A DNA stretch of 43,394 nucleotides from Planctomycetota bacterium. Lineage in GTDB: Bacteria > Planctomycetota > Planctomycetia > Pirellulales > Thermoguttaceae. A program made the translations under genes and the position numbers. The notes under the pieces are model-generated. The model ran no database searches and had not been told where the DNA came from. It saw only the letters and a program-made list of their open reading frames with translations. The stretch lies in NCBI GenBank assembly GCA_015661985.1, contig DQVB01000391.1:1-43394 (forward strand), written 5' to 3'. Each line of letters starts with the position of its first letter. The first letter of the stretch is position 1. Below, piece after piece: positions 17,893-24,548 of the stretch.

Positions 17893-18908
17893 TACGATCC
17901 GCTTTCCTCCGCTCTGGGGGATTGACGACCCCGCGACTTCCCCGGGCCCGTCGCAACGGGCGCGAAACGGGCTACGACCGACACTCCAGCCCGGACCTTC
18001 TGGCCCACACGGGCTTCGACGACGAGCCCAGGCTCTCGCGGCAATACCAGCTCGGTGCGCGAACCCAACTTGATCATCCCGATCCTGGCACCCCGCTCGA
18101 TCCGCTCACCAGGCTGGAGCCAACAGACGATGCGACGAGCCACCGCCCCAGAGATCTGGCGCACCACCATCCGCCGGTGAGGCGGGCTCTTCTCCTCCAG
18201 GCGGATCGCCAGTTGTTCGTTTTCCCGAGCCGCTGCCGGCCGCATGGCGCTCAAGAACTTCCCCGGCCGATAGCTGAGGCCGATCACCCGAGCGGCCACG
18301 GGAGCGCGATTGATGTGCACGTCGAAAAGGGAAAGAAAAATGCTGATCACCACCGCCGGACCACCCACGTGCGGCTCGTCGTCCAACTCCTCCACAGCCA
18401 CCACCTTGCCGTCGGCCGGGGCCAATACCAAGCCCTCATCTTGCGGAACCCGCCGCGGTGGATCGCGAAAGAACCACAACACGACCAGACCCGCCAGCGC
18501 CGGCACCAGCGCCGCCGGCCACCACAAGGCTGCCAAAGCCGCGGCGATCAGAAAACAGCCGCCCCCAAAGATCACCACCTCGCCCAACCCGACGCGCGCC
18601 ACTGGGAGCCGGTCGCGCCACCGGAACGGATCGTCCTGCTCCGACCACCAATACCCGCCCTGGTTGCGGTAGTACTTCACATCGCGCGGGTCCAACACCT
18701 CGTGCGGACAGCGGTTCTCCCCGCCCCGGCGCAGGGCCCGCATCCTCGCCACATACCCCGGGCGGAATGTTTTCAAATACCACCGCCGCCAGTAGCCCCA
18801 AGCCAGCTCGATGCGCATACAAAACCCCCCGCCCGGCTGGATGGACGTGATCCCCGGGTCCATGGGCTCAACGACCACCGGCCCGGCAGGAGCATCAGAA
18901 ACCGACAT
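17892..18908 (-). CDS. psd: Phosphatidylserine decarboxylase with N-terminal extension
   Basis: A 338-residue pyruvoyl-dependent enzyme that converts phosphatidylserine to phosphatidylethanolamine. The self-cleavage site is Gly282-Ser283 in MIKLGSRTEL; Ser283 would become the pyruvoyl group of the small subunit. The core has LAPADGKVV, ISIFLSLFDVHINRAPV, and YRPGKFLSAMRPAAARENEQL, as in the short PSD type. Two membrane spans lie at about 109-147. Residues 1-105 form an extension, with CPHEVLDPRDVKYYRNQGGYWW, not found in the short bacterial enzymes I know. The start is the ATG at 18908 with GGTGAGG upstream; the frame is open to 19388, but the extra sequence is not protein-like. It overlaps pssA by one base. 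Confidence 0.9.
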   Translation of the reverse strand: MSVSDAPAGPVVVEPMDPGITSIQPGGGFCMRIELAWGYWRRWYLKTFRPGYVARMRALRRGGENRCPHEVLDPRDVKYYRNQGGYWWSEQDDPFRWRDRLPVARVGLGEVVIFGGGCFLIAAALAALWWPAALVPALAGLVVLWFFRDPPRRVPQDEGLVLAPADGKVVAVEELDDEPHVGGPAVVISIFLSLFDVHINRAPVAARVIGLSYRPGKFLSAMRPAAARENEQLAIRLEEKSPPHRRMVVRQISGAVARRIVCWLQPGERIERGARIGMIKLGSRTELVLPREPGLVVEARVGQKVRAGVSVVARFAPVATGPGKSRGRQSPRAEESGS

Positions 18909-19543
18909 CCCAACCCTCACCTGGCACGAACTCTCTCCTCCACCGGCAGCACACCCCAACGACGCCGTCGGATGGGCCAACGCCTGTGAGGGTGACGGAG
19001 AAAACCTCACCGGCAAGCGCCCGGTCCACTGGCCGGCAACGCGACCGCTCGCTGGCCGGCGGCCAACGAGCAGTACCAGTATAGGCCCTCCGCCGCGGGA
19101 AAATCCAGAGGCTTCGGCCAGCCCCGCCGGTCTGAGCAACGCCGCTCCTGTGATTGGCCTCTCCGGGCCCGGGGTGTTTCGCCCCTCAGGCGCGGCAAAA
19201 CGCGGCTCCAACCGCCAGGCGCCGATCCGGCGTGCCGCCCGGCGCAAGTGCCGTCCTCGAAACAGGTTGCCAGCGGCAACAGCCGTAAAGTTGTGCTGTC
19301 CAACCATTGCCCAAGGCGAAAAGCGCGCCGGCTCATAACAGCAGCGATCCGGGCCGTCCAGCCTGCCTGAGACTCTCGTCTTGGCCAATCTCCCTGGCCG
19401 CTACAGCCGGCCCATCCCGACAGGAAGCCAAACAGCCGGCAAGTGCCAGTAGCGTGGCGCAAGCGGCCGGCCGGGCCGCGCGGATCGACCGCTGTTTGCA
19501 CTCTGCCTCCTCCGAACCGACCCTGCCAGCCCCAAGGTAACGC
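18909..19543. other. Intergenic region (635 bp) upstream of psd
   Basis: This lies between the psd start and the 3' end of the GH130 gene, both minus. Open frames cross it on both strands but none has a family match or ribosome site. I see no tRNA, clear promoter or terminator. A 9-bp direct repeat CTGGCCGGC occurs twice near 19030-19065, probably by chance in such GC-rich sequence. Confidence 0.4.
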
Positions 19544-20476
19544 TCACGGTACGGATTGGAGAGCCAGGCTAACCAGGTCGTCCAACCGGGCTTCGGCCAC
19601 GCCGATGCAGGTGTCGGCGGCGCCGTAGTAAAGTTTCAAGGTGCCGTCCGGGTCGAGTACATGCCCGCAGGGGAAGACCACGTTGGGCACGTCGCCGGTC
19701 CGTTCGTAGACCTCTTCCGGCCCGAAGATGAAGTGGGGTGTGAAACCGAGGACACGCGAGGGATCGTCGCGATCGAGCATCATGGCCCCCAGCCGGTAGA
19801 GCCGGCCACTGGCGGTGATGCGCACACCGTGGTAGATGACCAGCCAGCCTTGAGGCGTCGGGACGGGCGGGGTGCAGGCCCCGAGTTTCGATTGGCCCCA
19901 ACCGGCCTGTGGGCTGAGCAACACCCGTGCGCGGCCCCAGTATACCAGGTCGGGCGAATAGGTGATCCAGATCGAGGCAGGCCGCTCATCCATGCCGCCG
20001 GGACGGTCAATCATGACGTAGTTGCCATGGATCTTTTCCGGAAACAGCACCGCGTCTTTGTTGTCCACTTCGGTCGCCAGGCAAAGCCGCTCGAAGCGCC
20101 GGAAATCGCGCGTGCGCCCGATGGCCACACGGGGGCCGTGCGGCCCATAAGCCGTGTAGGTGATGTAGTAATCCTGGCCGATCTGCGTGATCCGCGGGTC
20201 TTCGATCCCGTATTGTTCGAAGGGCGCGAAACCGGGGTCCTGGCTCGGCAGGATCCACGGCTCGGGCTCAACCTGGAAGTGGTAGCCATCCTCGGAGAAG
20301 GCCAGCGTCAGATGGCTGAGCCCATCGAGGCCCTCGACGCGCAACACCAGCACGTACCGGTCCTGGAAGCGACAGGCGGCCGCATTGAAGACCGTGTTGC
20401 ACTGGTATGGGATGTGGCTGGCCGTCAGAATGGGATTTCCGGGGTGGCGGCGGAAGGGGATGTACGGCTTGGGCAT
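19544..20476 (-). CDS. GH130-family glycoside phosphorylase/hydrolase
   Basis: A 310-residue five-bladed beta-propeller protein of the GH130 family, whose members phosphorolyse or hydrolyse beta-mannosides. Visible motifs are NTVFNAAACRFQDRYVLVLRVEG, the conserved GIEDPRI (here YGIEDPRITQIGQDYYITYTAYG), NKDAVLFPEKI, WGQSKLGACTPPVPTPQGWLVIYHG and VVFPCGHVLDPDGTLKLYYGAADT. The general-acid aspartate is expected in the EDPR segment. Length matches the family. The start is the ATG at 20476 with AAGGTGA upstream; it lies inside the end of the GT4 gene (52-bp overlap), so translation is probably coupled. The pairing suggests turnover or synthesis of a mannose-containing glycan; the linkage cannot be predicted. 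Confidence 0.88.
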   Translation of the reverse strand: MPKPYIPFRRHPGNPILTASHIPYQCNTVFNAAACRFQDRYVLVLRVEGLDGLSHLTLAFSEDGYHFQVEPEPWILPSQDPGFAPFEQYGIEDPRITQIGQDYYITYTAYGPHGPRVAIGRTRDFRRFERLCLATEVDNKDAVLFPEKIHGNYVMIDRPGGMDERPASIWITYSPDLVYWGRARVLLSPQAGWGQSKLGACTPPVPTPQGWLVIYHGVRITASGRLYRLGAMMLDRDDPSRVLGFTPHFIFGPEEVYERTGDVPNVVFPCGHVLDPDGTLKLYYGAADTCIGVAEARLDDLVSLALQSVP

Positions 20477-21708
20477 GCACTCACCTTGGTCTCTATGGGC
20501 AGGTCTTCCCGGGCGATCGACCCGGCATCGGGCGCAGGTGCCCGGCCGGCTCCGGCCGGGGCCAGATCCCCTTCCGGTTCCGGGAAGTAGACGTATCGGC
20601 CCTTGCCGTAGGGCACCTGGACCACTTGATGATAAACGCTCACGTGTTTGCGGGCGATATGGCTCCAGCCTGCACGCTCGCGCACGTACCGGGCCATGTT
20701 CTCCTGGAGACGGCACCTCCGCTGGGGGTCGTTCAAGACTGTCAGGATGGCCTCCACAAACTCCTCGTCCGTGCGGCAGACGATCCCCCCGCCGCTCCGT
20801 TGGATCAAGAGCTGGAAGGCGGGCAGCGCCGAGACCACCGCGGGTCGGCGCAGGGCGAAGCATTGGGCCAGCATCCCGCTCTGGGAGCCCTTCTCGTAGG
20901 GCAGTACGATGCAGTCGGCTGCCGACAGGATCGTGTCAAACGTGTGTTGGGGAAACTGGCCCCGGAGGAACACGATCTGATCCACGACGGGGGACTGGTT
21001 CAGCTGGGTGAACAGCTGGCGCTGATAGTCCTGGGCCTCGATCCCCCGCACCTTGCCGGCCACCACCAGCACCGCATCGGGGTCGCGGCGGCAGATTTCG
21101 GGGAAGAAGTTGAGCACGCGATGGAATCCCTTGCTGGGTCGGAAATAGCCGCAGATCATGACCACCTTCTTGCCTTCCAGGTCCAGCTTGCGCTTGGCGT
21201 CCGGCACCGGTTCAATTTCGCGGATGCCGTGTTCGATCACATGGATCTTCTCGCCGTGGCCGAAATACTGGACCAGTGTCTCCTTCTGGAAAGGCTCGTG
21301 GACGATCACTGCGTCACTTTCGGCCAACACGTTGCGGAGGATGATCCTCTCGTCGCGAGCCGGTTCCGGGTAGACGGTGTGCAGCGTGGTGACCACAGGG
21401 ATGCCGGCCAGCCGGTAGCGGAGGATCAACTCCAGGATGGCTACACTCTTCTGGGACCCGTACAGGGCGAACTCATGCTGGATGTGCATCACGTCGGGCG
21501 TCATCCGCGTGCTGGTGTAGAAGATGTCGGCCGCCAGCGTGGGAGAGTCCGGCTGGTAGACGGGAAAGATCCCCTGGCCCTGCGCCCCGAATTGGCTCAT
21601 CACGAATGTCTCGTTGTCGAGCTTCCGGAGCGCGCGATTCAGGGCTTCGGTATAGGTGCCCACACCGCACTCAATGGGTGGATAACTGGATACGAAGCCG
21701 ATTCGCAT
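20425..21708 (-). CDS. GT4-family glycosyltransferase
   Basis: A 427-residue GT-B glycosyltransferase. The N-terminus MRIGFVSSYPPIECGVGTYTEAL is the usual glycine-rich acceptor-side loop. DVMHIQHEFALYG, VVTTLHTVYPEP and VIVHEPFQKETL follow, and the C-terminal donor domain has VMICGYFRPSKGFHRVL and the ADCIVLPYEKGSQSGMLAQCFALRRPAVVS segment, where GT4 enzymes carry the catalytic E-x7-E pattern. A Pro/Ala-rich tail (about 385-427) overlaps the GH130 gene. The start is the ATG at 21708 with a strong GGAGGAG. The donor is not identifiable. It is the first gene of a two-gene unit after the terminator at 21883-21921. Confidence 0.88.
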   Translation of the reverse strand: MRIGFVSSYPPIECGVGTYTEALNRALRKLDNETFVMSQFGAQGQGIFPVYQPDSPTLAADIFYTSTRMTPDVMHIQHEFALYGSQKSVAILELILRYRLAGIPVVTTLHTVYPEPARDERIILRNVLAESDAVIVHEPFQKETLVQYFGHGEKIHVIEHGIREIEPVPDAKRKLDLEGKKVVMICGYFRPSKGFHRVLNFFPEICRRDPDAVLVVAGKVRGIEAQDYQRQLFTQLNQSPVVDQIVFLRGQFPQHTFDTILSAADCIVLPYEKGSQSGMLAQCFALRRPAVVSALPAFQLLIQRSGGGIVCRTDEEFVEAILTVLNDPQRRCRLQENMARYVRERAGWSHIARKHVSVYHQVVQVPYGKGRYVYFPEPEGDLAPAGAGRAPAPDAGSIAREDLPIETKVSACPSRTSPSAATPEIPF

Positions 21709-21882
21709 GGCAGCTCCTCCCTGAAGGTCAGGACCCCCGGGCAGCACGGCAGGCCGCCCCTTGTGCCCGGCGGGACGAATGACCAATCACTGGACCGCCA
21801 GCCGGTTCCGCACGTCCGTCGCTGCTCCCAACCCCGCTGCTGGCCGCTCCGACCGACTGGGCGACCCTCCCTGCGGACAACG

Positions 21883-21921
21883 AAAAAGGCCGCGGGCCCG
21901 TGGGACCGGGGTCCCGCAGCC
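21883..21921 (-). terminator. Rho-independent terminator after the hsp20 operon
   Basis: On the minus strand the 9-bp outer stem GGCTGCGGG / CCCGCGGCC (one G-U pair) encloses an inner stem GGGACC / GGTCCC and is followed by TTTTT. It lies about 70 bp past the last hsp20 stop codon and isolates that operon from the GT4-GH130 unit. Confidence 0.72.
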
Positions 21922-21990
21922 TCACATGGCAGGAGAAGAGGTCCCGTCAAAAGGCGGAAGCAGTTCCGCCGCCGGTTGTCACGTGCCTCG

Positions 21991-22509
21991 TCAGGCACCC
22001 TTCACTTCGATCCGCTTGCCGCGCGCTGCTTCGGCTTTGGGCAGTCGGACTTCCAACACGCCACTGTGGTACCGGGCTTCGATCTCGTCCTGGTTCACGC
22101 CGTGCGGCAGCGTGAAGGAACGACAGAAGGAGCCGTACCGGTAACGGGCCCGGTGTTTCTCCTCCTTCTCCTCGCGACGCTGGGCACGCACGGTCAACAC
22201 GTTCCCGCTCACCTTGATGTCGAAGTCCTCCGGCTCAAACCCTGGCAGCTCGGCCTGGAACACATACTCGTCCTCGCGGTCCTCCAGATCCATATCCCAG
22301 GCCCAAGGCATCCTTTCGAAATCCTCCCACAGGCGGAGGCTGGGCCAGTCGCTCCACAGGCTCCGTCCGAAGAACCGATCCATCAGCGAATCGATCTCCT
22401 CGCGGAGCCGAGCCAGCGGAAGGAAGTCGTAGTCGTCGTCCCGACGAGGAACGTCGTGACGAACCCGGATGTTGCCGTTCCTCTTCTTCCAAGGAATCAA
22501 GCTCAACAT
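21991..22509 (-). CDS. Hsp20/alpha-crystallin small heat-shock protein (third gene of the operon)
   Basis: A 172-residue small heat-shock protein, an ATP-independent chaperone that holds unfolding proteins. The N-terminal arm (1-75) is rich in Trp, Arg and Asp (SLWSDWPSLRLWEDFERMPWAW). The alpha-crystallin domain follows: EYVFQAELPGFEPEDFDIKV, LTVRAQRREEKEEK, YGSFCRSFTLPHGVNQDEIEARYHSGVLEVRLPKAE. The C-terminal tail is short and lacks a clear I-x-I motif beyond RIEVKG. The start is the ATG at 22509, with AAAGGAGG 8 bases upstream; two in-frame GTG codons precede it. It is the longest and most divergent of the three Hsp20 genes. Confidence 0.92.
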   Translation of the reverse strand: MLSLIPWKKRNGNIRVRHDVPRRDDDYDFLPLARLREEIDSLMDRFFGRSLWSDWPSLRLWEDFERMPWAWDMDLEDREDEYVFQAELPGFEPEDFDIKVSGNVLTVRAQRREEKEEKHRARYRYGSFCRSFTLPHGVNQDEIEARYHSGVLEVRLPKAEAARGKRIEVKGA

Positions 22510-22706
22510 CGTCACCACCTCCTTTCCGTTCGTCCCAGCCCGGGCCGGATGGCCCGAGAGCTCGTTGTTGTGTCCTCACAAAACCCGCACAAAGATCGGT
22601 TGCCCTCTCGTCTTCCGCGGAGCCCTTCGCCCGCCCGGCGGATCACCCAGGCAGGCTGCCCCCCGCGGTCGGACATGTCGCTTACGGCCGTCTGTTGACG
22701 CCCCCC

Positions 22707-22747
22707 GGGCCTTCCGGCCGTCTCTTCGGCCACGTCCCGGAAGGCCC
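22707..22747 (-). other. Intercistronic hairpin with 11-bp perfect stem
   Basis: Just past the stop codon of the second hsp20 gene, GGGCCTTCCGG and CCGGAAGGCCC form an 11-bp perfect stem with a 19-base loop. No T tract follows on the minus strand, so it is more likely a processing or mRNA-stability element, or a weak terminator, than a full terminator. Confidence 0.5.
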
Positions 22748-22756
22748 AGAACTGCC

Positions 22757-23155
22757 TCACGAGGTCTTCACCTCGATGCGACGGGGCTTGACCTCCTCGG
22801 CCTTGGGCAAGTGCAGCGTCAACTCGCCGTTTTTCAACTCCGCCGAGATCTTTTGAGCATCGATCGATTCACCGATCGTAAAGCTGCGGTAGAAATCACC
22901 GATGCCGTACTCGGCGTAAAGGAAATCAACGTCGTCGTGCCGCGGGCGGACCTTGCCGTGGATGGTCAGCTCCCGATCCTCGAAACGGATGTCCAGGTCC
23001 TCAGGGGCTACACCCGGCAAGTCGCCGTAGAGCACCAGTTCTTCATCGGTTTCGGCGATGTCGAACCGCGGGCTGTAGGTGACGCCGCTGCGAGTGCGTT
23101 CTGCGGTGGTTACCTCCGCGGGCCGTTCTTCTTTCTTGGTCAGTGCATCAGCCAT
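22757..23155 (-). CDS. Hsp20/alpha-crystallin small heat-shock protein (second gene)
   Basis: A 132-residue Hsp20 with a very short N-terminal arm (MADALTKKEERPAEVTTAE). The alpha-crystallin domain is complete: RFDIAETDEELVLYGDLPGVAPEDLDIRFEDRELTIHGKV, an insert with DDVDFLYAEYGIGDFYRSFTIGESIDAQKISAELKNGELTLHLPKAEEVKPRRIEV. The short arm suggests small oligomers. The start is the ATG at 23155 with AAAGGAGGACC upstream; the open frame reaches 23203. It lies 99 bp after the first hsp20 gene, on the same strand and probably in one transcript. Confidence 0.92.
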   Translation of the reverse strand: MADALTKKEERPAEVTTAERTRSGVTYSPRFDIAETDEELVLYGDLPGVAPEDLDIRFEDRELTIHGKVRPRHDDVDFLYAEYGIGDFYRSFTIGESIDAQKISAELKNGELTLHLPKAEEVKPRRIEVKTS

Positions 23156-23219
23156 GGTCTGGTCCTCCTTTCTTGCGGTTGGCTTGGAATCCGAGAGGAT
23201 CAAGGCCGTGCCGAGGGGC

Positions 23220-23235
23220 GCCGCCGGAAGGCGGC
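23220..23235 (-). other. Intercistronic hairpin between hsp20 genes 1 and 2
   Basis: GCCGCC and GGCGGC form a 6-bp stem with a 4-base loop, 19 bp after the first hsp20 stop codon. There is no T tract. It mirrors the longer hairpin after gene 2 and could shape relative mRNA stability. Confidence 0.35.
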
Positions 23236-23254
23236 AAACCCCGGGCCATCCGCC

Positions 23255-23704
23255 TCAGCCGGTCTTGACCTCGATCTTCCGAGGCTTGGCCTCCTCACGC
23301 TTGGGCAGGGTGATCGTCAACACGCCGTGCTTCAACTCGGCAGTCACCTTGTCCGCGTCCACCGGGTGCGGAAGCTCGACCAACCGGCTGAAGCTGCCGT
23401 AGCCGCGTTCCTGACGATGCCACGTGCCTCCCTGCAGCTCCGGCTGCCTCCGCTCGCCCTTCAGCGACAGCTGATTCTCACCGGTCACGGTGATCTCCAG
23501 CTCGCTGAGCTCAAAGCCGGGCAACTCCGCCTCCACGTACAGGTTGTCCTCGTCCTCCCACAGGTTCAGCGGCGGGTAGGTTGCCCGAGCCAGCAGCCGG
23601 CCGCCGTCCCAGCCAAACCGGCTGAACAGCCGATCCATCTCCTCCCGGAGTCGGTTCATTTCCGCCATCATGCTCCCAAACGGTTGCCAACGAGTCGTCA
23701 ACAT
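23255..23704 (-). CDS. Hsp20/alpha-crystallin small heat-shock protein (first gene)
   Basis: A 149-residue Hsp20 of the common bacterial type. The N-terminus MLTTRWQPFGSMMAEMNRLREEMDRLFSRFG is the usual amphipathic arm. The alpha-crystallin domain runs from about residue 45 to 140: YPPLNLWEDEDNLYVEAELPGFELSELEITVTGENQLSLKGERR, then GYGSFSRLVELPHPVDADKVTAELKHGVLTITLPKREEAKPRKIEVK. The start is the ATG at 23704 with AAAGGAGGTGGG; this ribosome site is nearly the same in all three genes, indicating high expression. It is the first gene after the sigma-54 promoter at 23817-23832. Confidence 0.93.
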   Translation of the reverse strand: MLTTRWQPFGSMMAEMNRLREEMDRLFSRFGWDGGRLLARATYPPLNLWEDEDNLYVEAELPGFELSELEITVTGENQLSLKGERRQPELQGGTWHRQERGYGSFSRLVELPHPVDADKVTAELKHGVLTITLPKREEAKPRKIEVKTG

Positions 23705-23816
23705 GTTCCCACCTCCTTTCGCCACGAAACCAGGTTCGTGAAACGAGCGTCACTGTCCAGGTTGACCGTCGGCCGACCGCCGGTTTTGACAGCCAGCCGT
23801 TTCGTCTGTCCCCGTG

Positions 23817-23832
23817 AGCAACAAGCGTGCCA
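23817..23832 (-). promoter_or_regulatory. Sigma-54 promoter of the hsp20 operon (full consensus)
   Basis: On the minus strand the sequence reads TGGCACGCTTGTTGCT. It matches the sigma-54 consensus TGGCACG-N4-TTGCW at every fixed position, with GG (-24) and GC (-12) correctly spaced. Transcription would start near 23806, giving a leader of about 100 bases before the first hsp20 ATG at 23704. An AAA+ activator is then required; one is encoded at 12626-14284, but no link is shown. Confidence 0.78.
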
Positions 23833-23856
23833 ATTGCCCCGGGGGCTGGCGCGGCT

Positions 23857-23874
23857 GTTTTTGGCCCCAAAAAC
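23857..23874. promoter_or_regulatory. 18-bp inverted repeat upstream of the sigma-54 promoter
   Basis: GTTTTTGG-CC-CCAAAAAC is a perfect inverted repeat (8-bp arms) about 25 bp upstream of the -24 element. A second palindrome, CTGGCCGGCCAG, lies at 23913-23924. The sequence ATTGCCCCGGG occurs at 23834-23844 and again at 23924-23934. These are candidates for activator or IHF-type sites, inferred only from position and symmetry. Confidence 0.4.
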
Positions 23875-23979
23875 CGGCTTGCGGACCGCCCGCACCAGGA
23901 TCCAACGCCAAACTGGCCGGCCAGATTGCCCCGGGCAAAAAAGACAATCTGACGTTGCCCCTCGCCGCCGTCCCGAACG

Positions 23980-24060
23980 AACCGTACCGAAGACGGTATG
24001 GTTCTTCCCCGTGTCGAGCTCTTCCCGGGCCCAGCGCGGAAATGCCCAGCCGTGCGCCGT
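23980..24060. repeat. Dispersed intergenic repeat, copy A
   Basis: This about 75-bp element matches 35001-35077 without gaps at roughly 80% identity. It starts with a hairpin (AACCGTACCG, loop AAGA, CGGTATGGTT; 10 bp with one G-U) and continues through GTGTCGAG, CTTCCCGGG and GCGGAAATG blocks shared with copy B. The minus strand is open in both copies, but differences fall at all codon positions, so coding is unlikely. Confidence 0.6.
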
Positions 24061-24253
24061 ATAGATACGCCGTATGGATATGGGTAGAAAGCCGTGAACT
24101 GTGCTCATATGCCACCAAAGGAGTGGAAGGTGAAGCCAGTCGGGTGGGCCAAGGTCGATCGACCCAGCGACAACCATCTCCCAGCCGGAAGGGGCGGCGA
24201 CGTGTCGATCTGGCCGACCAATGATCCGATGATCGGCCGCAGGTCGGTGGCGG

Positions 24254-24282
24254 TTGACACGGGCGTCTGGGGGGCGTATTTT
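24254..24282 (+). promoter_or_regulatory. Sigma-70-type promoter of the cimA leader
   Basis: A perfect TTGACA (24254-24259) and TATTTT (24277-24282) are 17 bp apart. Transcription would start near 24289, giving a leader of about 260 bases before cimA, which contains the leader peptide and attenuator. Confidence 0.6.
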
Positions 24283-24331
24283 TTTTTGTGATCGTGGCTG
24301 TGTTGCCCACGTATGTAGTGGAAGTCGTCCG

Positions 24332-24433
24332 ATGGTTCGTCATGTCCGCCCCATCATGATCCGCCTACTGGCCGGCGTGATATCCGCCATTGGGTGGGTT
24401 ATGGTGATTATTATCGGCCCTTGGGGGGCTTGA
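24332..24433 (+). CDS. Ile/Val-rich leader peptide of the cimA attenuator (IlvL-like)
   Basis: A short ORF in the cimA leader. The ATG at 24332, with GGAAG 7 bases upstream, gives 33 codons; an in-frame ATG at 24356 gives 25. It has seven Ile and five Val codons in the longer form, including the run VMVIIIGPWGA just before the TGA stop (24431-24433). Ile codons in the key part are ATA, ATT, ATT and ATT/ATC, although the window's genes nearly always use ATC. From memory, the E. coli IlvL leader has VVVIIIPPCGA at the same place and LLRVIS near its start (here LLAGVIS). The peptide's job would be to stall ribosomes when charged tRNA-Ile (or Val) is scarce. Confidence 0.8.
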   Translation: MVRHVRPIMIRLLAGVISAIGWVMVIIIGPWGA

Positions 24434-24485
24434 GGGCGGCGAGCGGTCGGCGGCAAACCGGTGAAGACGCGAGCCCTGAGGCCCC
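24425..24485 (+). promoter_or_regulatory. Antiterminator pairing of the cimA attenuator
   Basis: GGGGCTTGAGGGC (24425-24437) can pair with GCCCTGAGGCCCC (24473-24485): 11 Watson-Crick pairs, one G-U and one G-G mismatch. The second arm is also the 5' arm of the terminator, so the two structures exclude each other. The first arm contains the leader stop codon (24431-24433): a ribosome that finishes the peptide covers it, whereas one stalled at the Ile run (24407-24415) leaves it free. Confidence 0.72.
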
Positions 24486-24510
24486 TGGGGTCTCGAGGGC
24501 GTTTTTTTTG
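24471..24510 (+). terminator. Attenuator terminator upstream of cimA
   Basis: GCCCT (24473-24477) pairs with AGGGC (24496-24500), then GAG with CTC and GCCC with GGGT, giving about 12 bp with one bulged G and a 3-base loop. It is followed by G and eight T (24502-24509). It lies 39 bp before the cimA ATG, inside its own leader, so it must act as a conditional terminator. Confidence 0.8.
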
Positions 24511-24548
24511 CCTCTGGTTTGAGAATCGGGGTTGGAGCTGAGGGAGCG

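Larger units (their letters stand above)
23705..24331. other. Divergent regulatory region between the hsp20 operon and the cimA leader
   Basis: This 627-bp region carries the sigma-54 promoter, two palindromes and a repeated ATTGCCCCGGG for the hsp20 side, the dispersed repeat copy A (23980-24060), and the cimA promoter (24254-24282). I found no convincing protein gene in it. Confidence 0.6.

Noticed and set aside
18915..18935. TGGCAC motif as a sigma-54 promoter near psd
   Set aside because: The -24-like part is present on the plus strand, but no GC falls at the -12 spacing, and no plus-strand gene follows.
18811..19338. Plus-strand ORF between psd and the GH130 gene
   Set aside because: It overlaps the psd start region, lacks a ribosome site and has no recognisable domain.
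20407..22698. 763-codon plus-strand open frame
   Set aside because: It runs antisense through the GT4 gene and part of the hsp20 operon, which have clear families and ribosome sites. Long antisense frames are expected in GC-rich coding DNA.
23985..24177. Protein-coding interpretation of the dispersed repeat (shared minus-strand frame)
   Set aside because: The copies differ mainly by amino-acid-changing substitutions and lack a common start or stop, so a nucleotide-level element is more likely.
24094..24291. Small plus-strand ORF before the cimA leader
   Set aside because: It has no family match, and its end coincides with the promoter elements at 24254-24282, so promoter function explains the sequence better.
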